From NCBI GenBank assembly GCA_002633005.1, contig NMRA01000153.1:692827-732563 (forward strand): 39,737 bases of DNA, given 5' to 3'. Made by a program: the position numbers and the translations under genes. This stretch comes from Phoronis australis. Lineage: Eukaryota; Phoronida; Phoronidae. This document shows positions 1 to 11,000 of this stretch, piece by piece. Every line of letters begins with the position of its first letter. Position 1 is the first letter of the stretch. Under the pieces are notes generated by a model. It saw nothing but the letters and a program-made list of their open reading frames with translations. It did no database searches and was not told the origin of the DNA.

Positions 1-139
1 TACCTTCCCTTTTGAATCCAACCCCGCCCCCCGCAAATGCACCCACACCTATAGCAATTTTCCGCCAATCCGTATCCGCCAGAATTCGGGTCATTTTTTC
101 ACGGAGTCATTATTTATGCTACCCTGGCACAGTGGGGTA

Positions 140-350
140 TGACGTCATCAGCGGGTGAAACGACAAAACCTTTTTTAAAAATCTCTTTTAACTAAGTTGG
201 AGTTTTGCGTTTTCTCATTGGGTTCATTTTTGGACTCTTGCGAACGTTAGTTAGTTTGCGTTTGCGAGAAGACAACACGTGTTCTCTCGCGAACGTGACC
301 CCGTTCGCGAGAACAACGCCGGTCCTCTCGCGAACGTGAGTTCATTGGCG
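140..350. promoter_or_regulatory. CpG-rich promoter-like region with CRE and TCTCGCGA-type palindromes
   Basis: A perfect cAMP-response-element palindrome TGACGTCA lies at 140-147. From 264 to 340 the core CTCGCGAAC or its complement recurs: TCTCGCGAACG near 285-295, CGTTCGCGAGAAC at 302-314 and CTCTCGCGAACG near 325-336. The copies at 281-295 and 302-314 form an inverted repeat. A YY1-like CCAAGATG core is present on the minus strand near 350-360. CpG density is clearly higher than in the AT-rich surroundings. These are known features of housekeeping promoters. The region could drive a non-coding first exon of INO80E on the plus strand, but no transcript start is visible, so the target gene is inferred. 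Confidence 0.4.
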
Positions 351-768
351 GACATCTTGGATCGAGGAAAAACGCTCAGGAGGCGAACATAATTTGTCGC
401 GTATCTTCTCAAATGTTGTAGATTTCACGAAAAAGTGTGTGTAGAGTGGCGCGCGTGATCCATAAGAGTGGGTAATTGTATATTGCGACACTTCATTTTA
501 TTTTTTAAGTATTCCTGACAGAATTTGAAATGGGACCAACTTATCCGACTATTACCGAATACTACTACTAGAAGTATGTTCTAACAGATCACAATAAGCT
601 CCTATGGCTGCAACCAAACATTAAACATGTCTGAAGTATCACTTCAAATACTTTTGATTCAGTTCAAATTGGTTAACGTGATAGTTGGCCCCAAAAACAA
701 AGCGTAGGGGGGGTCCTGGTGAACACCACTCCATGAGGTGGTCAGGCAGGTGACAATAAGTGACATAC

Positions 769-972
769 CATTCTCTGGACGCGCACAGTTCTGGTGCTCC
801 CATTCTTGTCCCCACCAATCTCCTTGGTCACAACACGGGCTGTAGACTGGCTCTTGCCACCCTTTTTCTGGCCCTTTTTTGCCCATCTACTCCTGTTTTT
901 CTTCTGGTTCATGCGGGATGAGGAAAACCTCATTATCCCACTGCCAGCCAACTCGTAGTTTCTGGCTCCCAT
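769..972 (-). CDS. Ribosomal protein L6 (eL6)-like internal exon, partial gene
   Basis: On the minus strand this 204-bp block reads as 68 codons without a stop. It is bounded by an acceptor (TTTGTTGCAG, ending at 973) and a donor (GTATGT, starting at 768), both in phase 0. The peptide begins MGARNYELAGSGIMRFSSSR, is very rich in Lys/Arg, and contains GGDKNGSTRTVRVQRM. This matches the eL6 segment that in animals reads roughly RNP..VRGIGRYSRS, followed by a Lys-rich linker and then GGDKNGGTR. eL6 is a large-subunit ribosomal protein. No exon for the N-terminal part is seen up to 2000, and the C-terminal KOW-like domain is not seen in 1-768. Either both neighbouring introns are long and the 3' exons lie outside the window, or this is an orphan exon or decayed copy. 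The first residue may be an internal Met rather than the start. Confidence 0.6.
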
Positions 973-2018
973 CTGCAACAAATTTCGAAAATGAACAGGT
1001 GATATTTACGTTAAAACATGCGAGATACAGAAATGATACAGCTTCTCAACCAGAGGGATCAATTATTTGGTGTCTGTGCTGTAATCGACCGAGGAACTGG
1101 GATTGTCCCTGGACTGAGCAAGGGACAATATTTACCAGTTTACTAGTACCTTGATTTAGACGAATTTAAGTACATTCAAGAAAAAATGGTATGTGATACG
1201 ACAGTTGAAACCAACAAGTGCTAAACTATGGAAATTACGGATAGATGCCTTCTACAAAGTTGCGATTTCTGTTCGATAGTAAACGGTTTCTCACGACACC
1301 GTTTACTCACTTTGGCCAAGATGTCGGAAAAGGCCGTTCATCCGGGTTTTCGAAGCACAAGAAATGGTGACGTAGTACACACCGGTTATCACTTCCAAAG
1401 CCAATAACGCACATTGCTGGTAAGTTATGAAGTGTTATGATCAGTTACAACCCGAATTCCCCGTGGAAAAGACCAAAATAACAGTTTGTAAACGTGTTGG
1501 TATGTATGGATAGCTTAGTGTGTTATTTAAGCTAATTCTTAATTGTGTAGTAATAGCCGAGATTACCCGACCCGCCGACCCGGGAATTGAACCAGCGAAC
1601 CCCATAATAAAACCTGAGAGCGTGCTAACCCATTCATGATTCATCTAATAGGCAATTGCCCGTTAGCGAGTAGCGAAAAGAGGCTCATATCATTCACCGG
1701 AAGCACATATACAACACCGAATACGGAATAGACAACCATGCATTAATGGTAGACTTACACAAGTCACACAGACACGTCCCCTATTGGTGCTGCCTGCATC
1801 CTTGCGACGGTACTAACAGTCAGTATATCTGCCTGTCCGCAGTGACAGTGATTAGTTAAATAGAAAAGTTCACCGCACATCTGTAAAATTCCTTCTTCCC
1901 CTCCACAGCAGTCTCCTGGAACAAGAACCTGCCCACGTCATTGTTGCTTCCTCTCCAAGAGAGATAGAGTCGCCTTCATTGCGGTTACCTTATCTGTCTT
2001 TTTTCCAGAATTCAACAA
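973..2018. other. Intergenic or 5'-UTR stretch, no gene recognised
   Basis: I see no convincing coding exon. A tRNA-like B-box remnant (minus-strand GGTTCAATTCC) lies near 1578-1590 and may be a SINE fragment. A YY1-like CCAAGATGTCGG is at about 1316-1327 and continues as a short open frame that ends at a stop after about 30 codons; nothing supports it as a gene. A pyrimidine-rich tract with AG near 1890-1910, and a second ending at 2008, look like splice acceptors feeding the first coding exon of INO80E. Confidence 0.4.
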
Positions 2019-5000
2019 ATGATGCCTGTTTCTGCTGATTTGGAAGATGATAACAGTAAGTTTCTTTCATTGATCAATGGAATTGGAAATGGATGTTTTT
2101 GTCTCTTGGACTTTGTTGGCTTGTTGACTTCTTGTTCATAGCATTCTCATCTTTAGGCAATGACCATCGCCTCTGTTGGCCCGAACCAGAGGCGATGCAG
2201 AGGCTATAGGCGCTCTGTACGCCGGAAGCTTTTTGGCGAATTATCCCTCGCACCGACTAAACTATCAAAGTCACGTTGTTATAAATACCTTTTGCGCATA
2301 GAGGAACACCTTAGGAGGTTGTCGATGTGTTTAAGTCCTTCCAACTCGAACAAATACTCCCGTTATGAAACTTTTTCTTCAATCAGTCCCTATTTCAGTT
2401 CCCAAAATCGTGAAATCAAAATTTTTGTACTGCGCACGCTCCAATTTTTACCGCCCTCGCTAGGTGATGTGACTTCATAACCTCAATAATTTTTAAATAG
2501 GCCAAAGGTGAGCCATTGCGGTCGTTTCCAAAGTGCCACCACTTATACTTGTCTTTAATTGGCGTTACTTGAAACTGTTTGTATTTCAATGAATTATTGT
2601 TTGTATTTGATAAAAATAAATGCTGTTGATATGACATTTAATAGTCTTTGTGCACATATTTGACATTTTAATGTTTAACAACACGGCAAATGCACGGCTG
2701 GTTCCCGGCAGCACGTACGCGAAGGGCGGGAACTTCAGCTTTCAAAGTTTGCCGGTAGGTCCGCAACTTCTGACCTTCGGCCTGGTTTAAACATAAAAAA
2801 GTTGATTTCACGATTTTGGGAACTGAAATAGGGACTGCTCGAAGAAAAAGTTTGATAATGGGAGTATTTGTTCGAGTTGGAAGGAATTAAACACATCGAC
2901 AACCTCCTCAGGTGTTCTTCTATGCGCAAAAGGTATTTATAACAACGTGACTTTGATGATTTAGTCGGTGCGAGGCATAATTCGCCGAAAAGCTTCCGGC
3001 GTACTGAGCGCCTATAGCCTCTGCATCGCCTCTGGTTCAGGCCAACAGAGGCGATGGTCATTGCCTATCTCATCTTATGCTATATGATTTCCAATGTCAG
3101 TGTTTTAGTCATCAAAAAAGTGACGCTTATAGATTCTTAAGTGTTAGAAAAGTTCTAAGGATACTAAACCTTGTTGTTGATTTCAACCAATCCTCCTTCT
3201 GTCTACTGCTAATGCATCATTGGCATCGATCTTTAACTTTTTTAAATACATACAGGAATCAACTAAAAACGGAAACTCCCCATCTCACAAATTGTATGTT
3301 AGGGTTCTTGGTCTTTTCCCACAGTTGCCTTAGGTACTGAATTCACTACAAGCGTAGGTCATGCTTTCCCATTTCATTTAGCAGACTTTTGAAAGGAGTT
3401 TTTGCAAACTTTTGATGGTTGTCGAGGGTTACAGAACATTATTTTGTTTTAGAGAACTGGATGAGACAGTCATTCTTAGTATCTGTTTATATACCAAAAC
3501 CGGGTTTGGTACTTAGTATCCTTTTCTATAATTATTATTACCCTTTCATACAGTATTATAACGTCAGTAGTCAAAATTACATGTTTAAATACTATCATAT
3601 CAGTTGACGTCTGCTTCTTCTCTTCACACACTGACACCATGGTTTTGAAAGTGGCAGTATAGGTGAATTTTAAAATAGCCGTGCCATATTGAAGTTCACT
3701 ATCTAGGCCTTTATCCAGGATTTTGAAAATAGGGTGTCCAAAATGGGGTTCCCAATATTCCAGGGTGTCCATGATTCCAACGCGTAAACCCCCACCCCCA
3801 GAAATACCCCCAAACACACAGATTTTTTTACAAAAAATGCATAGATCAAGGTTTTTACATCTAAGTTTATAAAACAGCCTTCTGTGGTGAGCATTTTTAC
3901 TAAAAAAAACTATGTAGACCAAGACTTTTACAATGCTGTCAATCAAGTGTCAAAATAGCAACAATGCATATACTTTGTATATATACAATGTGTATTTCTT
4001 CCTGCTTTGAAAAAAGAGCCCCCCCACTGTGAGCCTTCAGAGGCATCCTAGTATTCATTACAATGTGCGAGTCCAAACTTGAAAGGTTCCTATTGACAGT
4101 GGGCATCCAAATGATACATTGGGCGTCCTTGCCAGGGCGTCCTGATTAGTGCTAGGGCGTCCATTTGGACGCCCAGGACGTACGCTGCATAAAGGCCTGT
4201 CATTATCGCTAGATGGCGATCAGGTCTTTCAAGGATAGGAGTTCTGGTACTAATGCCTTTCGAAAAAAGCCATTTGCCTTTTGGAATACCAATTCATGGA
4301 AAATGACAACATGCTTCGTACATTTCCTACTGCGAAGAAGAATACGCGGCAAAGCCAGTGGCTCACTGGCTGATAAAGCAGGAGAATTTCGATTCCAGCT
4401 GGTGTCAAAAGGCTAAAATAAATTAATGCACTTAAACTAATCAAACAATGGGAGGTATGAACAGTAGAATTTATTTCTCTGCTTTTAAATAAATGATCCA
4501 CTGTACTATGTAGCAATTGAATTTCTGTCCACCAAATTTTAGTTGAGATCAAGTGGAAGTCACTTTCATACTTCATACTGTAGAGAGCACAATGATGAAA
4601 AGTCTCCTATTGAGTCTAAAAAAACCATGACGTGTTGCTATTTGTTTTCTACAATTTCAGATGGCTCTTCCCAAGGTCACACAGAAAATGGCATGGGTCA
4701 AGATCCCATTAATTACAAACAGAAGTACAAAATATTAAAGAAGAAGCTGAGAATACTTGTTCATGAACAGGAATGCTTCATGGAAGAACTTAGAAAGGCT
4801 CAACGAAAACTACTTAAAGTGTCCAGAGATAGGAGGTGAGACACGTGTTCTCGTAGTTAGTCCTGGGCAAAAAATCCTTTTGAGAGTCAGTTACATGTGA
4901 ATGTGGAAACACGTTTTGTTCAGCTTTCAACATTCGCTAGTTTGGAATTAGAATGTATTCCAAAACATTTAAATAAACATGTCCATTTTTATGTGGCCAC

Positions 5001-8000
5001 ATTCTCAGAATGCGTATTCCTCAATGTCTTGGCCAAGAAGCAAACTATTATTAACTTGTATTAAGAGTGTCTTGTATTAGGTACCGCATGCCTGTACAAT
5101 GAACGTTGTTTAAAAATAATTCATATACAATAAACATTGTTTTAAAATAAAAGTCATCTAGTCAGCTACTACATATGAAACACCTAAGGTCTTTGAATTG
5201 CATTTTTTTGGCCAAGTTACAAGAAGCAGGCTTCAAGTCATGTTTTTCCATGAATTCATAATTCTCCAGTTTGGGACAGTGAAACGTTGATTATGTTGCT
5301 CAAGGTTGGGGGTCAAAACTAAAGTTTTGAAATGGGCAATATTGCCCTTACAAAATTCAACAATTATGATCAATGAAGGATGTTCATTCTCCTCATTGTT
5401 ATGCAGTTTGGGGATACCTGAAAATGTTCCTGTTTTTTCAACATTATGAATCACCATGATGTCTATTTTCAGACTCTGTTGATACGAAATGCAGTGTCCG
5501 ATATTTGGGAAATGTGATAGAATCAAAAATCACCCGTGTCCAACTCTTGAAATCAAAAATAATCTGTTTCTGCTTGAATTTTGTGTGCCAAATTTTTGTG
5601 ACTGCCCTGAAATGGAGATTTTTTAACATAATGATCTTCCAGCAACACAAACTGAAGGAATTTTTAAAACTGAAGGAATTGAAATTTCATTGTCTACATG
5701 TAAATATGGCATTTCTTGAATTGTTAAATAAAATTGACTGAGTATGGTTTTAATTACCTTCAGTTTCCTACTGGATCGCTTGCTACAGTATGAGAAGTTA
5801 GAGGACAGTTCAAGTGATTCTGACGCCACAGCATCCAGTGACAGTGAAGGGGGAACAAAGAAGAGTAGTAAAAAGTGCGAGGTTTTGTTTCTTAAATTAT
5901 GAAAATTGCGGAGAATCATCAGCATTCTCCATGTGTTTGAATTCCACCTTGACAAGTTTACCACACTCAACTCAAGTTTGAAAACCCATAAAAAATTTTT
6001 TTCTCAATCAAATAAGGACACATTTAATCAGTTCATTGCATGTATTCCAAGACATAACATACAAACTTCCCATAGTGTAGATATAGACTTTCGAACATGT
6101 TCATGAATTTTTAATTCCAGTCGAAATTGAAGTTTCTGAGGTGGAGAAGACTGATCATACGTTAAGAATAAATCTTCCCATGACGGCAGAGTCTATTCAT
6201 TTACACTTCATTAAAGCGACTAAACACAATGCTCTTGAGTGTCAGAAACAGTTTGGATTTAGACCACTTTCCGTCTCACAATTGGTCTCTACTTGTTTCA
6301 TACTAAGATGAGAAATGATTTCTGGAAGATCTGACAGTTCGGTAGTGTTTGAGACGGCGTGTGGCTCATAAAGCGACATGGCGTGGTAAGCAAACTTATC
6401 AAGCCTGATGCCAAGTGGCAATGAACTGATAGTTCTTCTCAAGTTCAGTAATTGTCTGTCATCGGAGCAATTTTATAGCCATAAGTGTCCTACATCAAAT
6501 GTTCTTTTTTACGGAAGGCAGATTTATAGCCTCTTTACTTTAATTACACAAAATATGTGAAAGTGTCAGCACAGCTGTCGGGTGTGAATTGGTGTGACAT
6601 TCACAACAGTTGGCATCATCTCCATACTGTGTCATGCCCAGAAGATGTATATCGAGATTTTACCTTCAAATCCAGCACGTGCATTTGGATTTTTATTAAA
6701 TGAACATTCTTGGCAAGAAAAGTAATTTACTAGAAATTAGGAGTGTGCGGAATTGAACCCACTTGCTCAGCAGTAGCTGCCAGACGCTCTGACCCTAAGC
6801 CAAATCCCATGCGTTAAATACAATGAAAGTACGTGAGGCATATTTAACTGGTTAAGACTCCAGCCTTGATATCAGTGAATATTTTGCAGACAACAGCCAG
6901 AATTGGCAATTATAAAATGATCACAACACAACATCTTTTGTTGTTTTATAGCTGATAACGTCCCTTAAATCTGGTGCTATTGGTCACTTGTGATAACAAC
7001 ATGGATGAAAAAAATATATGCTCTAATTTAATCATCCAAATGTCAATGAAATTTACAGAAAGAAGCTGTCTCATCCCAGCCTAGGTCTGTTCCCCGATCA
7101 ATCACCGGGGATGATTCCTACACTAGACATGATGTCATCCCCTCAGGTAAGGAGTCTATGCACATTCCAACCGCACATGTCCTAGTTACTGTCTTGGGTG
7201 GGATCTGACTAATACTGCATTCATCTCTGAGTTGTGTTGAGACTTCAATATTTTGTGTTTTGTGTGACTACTAACTTTTCAATTGTTCTATTTGTTGAGG
7301 ACATGAAACTGATGTATGTATGTGATAGAGTTTCAAATTTCTACTCACAAACTAATTAACAGCATAATGAAGGCGATTTGCAGCAGACCAAAAGGAAAAC
7401 TCTATGAAGCGACACTCTAATGCTCTGTGTTCCATTCATTGGAGAAATTCATTATGGGTGAAAATGTTGGACTCTTTGTTCTTATGAAAGCAGGTCCCCT
7501 TCTTCCTTAAAAGTTGAACCCTTTGTGCCTTTAAGTATAAAGTTTGATGAGACCTCATTTATCAGTTTAGTGTTCACCACAACAGAATAGTCAAACTTGA
7601 CAGGAATTTCAAAATTCGTGAACGCGTTTGAAAATCTGTGCCTATGCTAGGGGGACTTTATGTAAGTCTAGGAATAAATGTGGAACTGGTGCAAAAAGTC
7701 CAAAATGTCCTTATTTGGTTAAGGAATGACTAACCTCCCAAAAGTTCAAACTTGATGTAAGTAAGCCAAACTCATCAAGGCAGAATTCAAACTCGTTACT
7801 TCGGTGTGTCAAAACAGGTTGTGGATAACACTATTTATCATATAATGGTCATGTTGAAGAACTGTGCCAAAAATGCTACAAAACAAAATTGAACATGGTT
7901 GGGGATTTGCATCCCTGTTCTGGTTTCGTGGTCTCGGCTATGTAACATAAATGAATTACGTAGCCTTGAAATTAGCACCGCAATTCCACCGGTTTATTCA

Positions 8001-11000
8001 AAGACAGTTCTTGAACATGGTCCACTCCAAGTGCACTGTTTCCTGGTGGTGGTTTCTCATCCTTCGTTCTGTGTCTCTCTCCTCAAGTCTCTCTACTCTA
8101 GTGGCTCGGGCCCCTCCGCCTTCCCCATGAGTACCTTTCTCTCACAGTCAGCAGCTGCCTATAACCTGGCCAACACAAAAGTAAGTGTCCTATACAATCT
8201 AGGCTTAGTGTTCCATCTGTGAACTCAAGCTTACTATCAGATTTGAGATAAAAAGTCTATAGTGCACATTGTTTTGTGATTTGTTATGAATTCTGAACAA
8301 AAATGAAGTTCTAACAAATTAAACAATACTCTGTTAACTATGAACAAAATCTGTTTTTGCTGAGTGGTAGATTTGAGTGGTTATGAAGGGAAGCTTTTTG
8401 TTATGTTGCGTACGATTAACGTAACTTTGTGTGTATTAACCATAGACTTGTTAAAGGCCTCAGTAAACTTGTTAAAAAGTGCAAATTTATATGTAAAGCA
8501 AAAATGAGTCAGCATGTGTACCGAGCGAGTATACACGTTTTACTATTCATGGCTGCTTGTAATGTGCAAAATTGTGAAATAATTTAAATACAATTTTGTG
8601 CACATGTTCTGGGTAGCAATTATCCAGTGATTGTCGTTTGTTTGAATAAGAGTGTAACATACTCTCATTGTATTGAGCTTGAAGGCATGTGTTTTTGTTC
8701 CGTGGCTATACACATGATGGTGGCGTTCATTGCAAAATGTGACTAACAAGATATTCAGCATTTTTGTTACACCATGAATTTAATCTGAATAGGGTGTTGC
8801 TCACAGAAGGATACTTTTTTATTGTTAATTGTTTATTTATTGACTGTTCATCTAGTATTTGCATATTAATCTCTTGCATCATTAATCAGTTCAGAATTAA
8901 TGAACAAATATTATCCAGTGAAAGCATGGAAGCATATTGCAGTTCAGTACAATGAATTTTCAAATGTCACACGTGCACAACTTTAAAGGACGTTATTGAC
9001 GAGGTCAGCCTCATCGTATAATCGAACCTGTAACCTCCGCAGTCACATCTAACCTTCTGCTGGTGGAGCTATATATCACTCACTTAATGGCAAAGTATTT
9101 TAATCCTACTTTTAAGTATGAATAAAATACTATGCCAGTAACATTACCAGTTAATTTTAACCAATGTCTGGCAGATGACGGCGATAGTTGGCAATTTGTA
9201 ATAAAATCATAAAAGCAAGGGCTTTAATTTGTTGTTTTACAGCTCTGGTCAAGACAAATAACTTTAAGAAATGTCTTCCATCCTACACTAATTCCAAAAA
9301 TTTTTTCGACAATAAAGCTGATAATGTCCCTTTGGTACTGAGCTGAGAGCGAAGAACTGACGAGTCCAACAGTGTGATCTAGTGGGATTCAAACGCACGA
9401 CCTCTAGATTGGATGGCAAATGCTGTACTGCTAAACAACACTGCCTCCTCTGCTTTGGGTATCCTTTTATGTTTTGCTTTATAGTTATGAAACATGACTA
9501 TGAATGTGCATGGTGAAAGGTTAGTACCTCATTAACATGGACCTGTTTGCACTCAGGCACACATTTTGATCTATGTGAACGCAGTACAGTTTACAATGTT
9601 TATTTCAGGTAGCACAAGGTGAGCCATCACGAAAGAAGATAAAAAGCAGTAAGAAGACGTCAAAAACAAGTAAGTAGATGTCGTGTTCATTCTCGGTGAA
9701 ATTTTATATTTACACAAAGGAATTGTGTGCAACTCAATCAGTGCAATGTTCACTTGTCGTTCTGTTTGCTATTAATAGGATTTATCGTGTTCCTTGTCCT
9801 GACATGAATGTAGTAAGGACAAAATCAATTGTAAGTTGAGTCTTGGTTAACACATTTCTTTACAGACGTGTGCAGTGCAAGACAAAAGTAATCGAACAAA
9901 ATATTGTTTCCTGCTATGATGTCTAGCTTTGTTAATGGCAGAAATGACTGGTAACAAGTTTAAGGGCTGCAAAGTTCCATCACTTAGCCAACTTTTCTGT
10001 TAATTCCCCTTGATGAAGACTACTCTGGCGATGAATTTGGTTTCTGCACAGCTGTCACAATGGGAAATTCTGGATCATTTTGTCTGTCATGAATACTTTT
10101 GGTTTATACTGTAAGAACATGTCTTTTAGTATTAAATAGAAAACAAATCAAAAACCCATTGTCGGATTTTGATGAAATTTGGCACAACGGTGTAGGGCTT
10201 TACTAGAACGGTTCATGTCACTTTTCAATCTGCCTTGCCCTCTGGTGTCAGTTGCTTTTTCTGTATTTTTTGGGGAAGAGTGTTTCTGGATGATATCGCG
10301 ATAACTCATTGACTGATTTCAATGAAACTTGGCACAAAGGAGTGTGATATCAATGCACTGGCACAATTAAAGTTTTGGGTGGATGTGAATACTGCTGTAC
10401 CTTTTAGTGGCCATTTTGTTCTCGACGAGGGGGTTTTAAACTATTCTTTTGGAGAGAAGAGCATTTCCAGAAGATATCTAAAAAACCAATGGGCATATTA
10501 CATCAAAGCTTGACACAGAGGTATACTATGAGATTGCACTGACACAGATTAATTTTCGGCCAGATTCGATTTTGCAGTGCCTCCTAGTAGCCATTTTGCA
10601 TTAGAGCGTTTCCCGATCATATATAAAGAAACGTGTGAACGATTTCAGTGAAAGTTGACACTGTGGTTTGTGATGACAAAGCGGTGGCACCATTTAAATT
10701 TTGGGTAGATTTGACAACTGCAGCACATCCTAGTGGTCGTTTTCTGTGAGAATGTTACCGGATGATATGTGAAGAACCAAGTGAAGGATTTTAATGAAAT
10801 TTGACACAGAGGTATATGATGTCAATGTGCAGGCAACATTAAATTTTTGGGCGGATTTGACCACTGCAGCATCTCTTAGTGGTTCGGTTCTCATCAAAGG
10901 GGCTTTTGAAGTGTTATTTGGGGAAGAGCATTTTCGGATGATATCAAGAGAACCAACAGACAGATTTCGATAAAACTTGACTTAGAAATATACGATGTCG

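Noticed and set aside
1316-1410. Short ORF MSEKAVHPGFRSTRNG starting in a YY1-like site
   Set aside because: It ends soon after, with no downstream partner exon that could be recognised.
2160-3061. Two nearly identical ~106-residue ORFs facing each other
   Set aside because: They are the two inverted arms of the foldback element; no start context, domain or splicing supports a protein.
3476-3946. 156-codon minus-strand ORF and its counterpart at 22084-22467
   Set aside because: Both lie over copies of the hAT-like MITE and extend into unrelated flanks; they show no transposase motifs.
6119-6180. Extra INO80E exon after TTTTTAATTCCAG, reading [13 protein letters not shown]
   Set aside because: The acceptor looks good, but the phase does not match the end of exon 3 and no donor fits; exon 3 joins exon 4 in frame without it.
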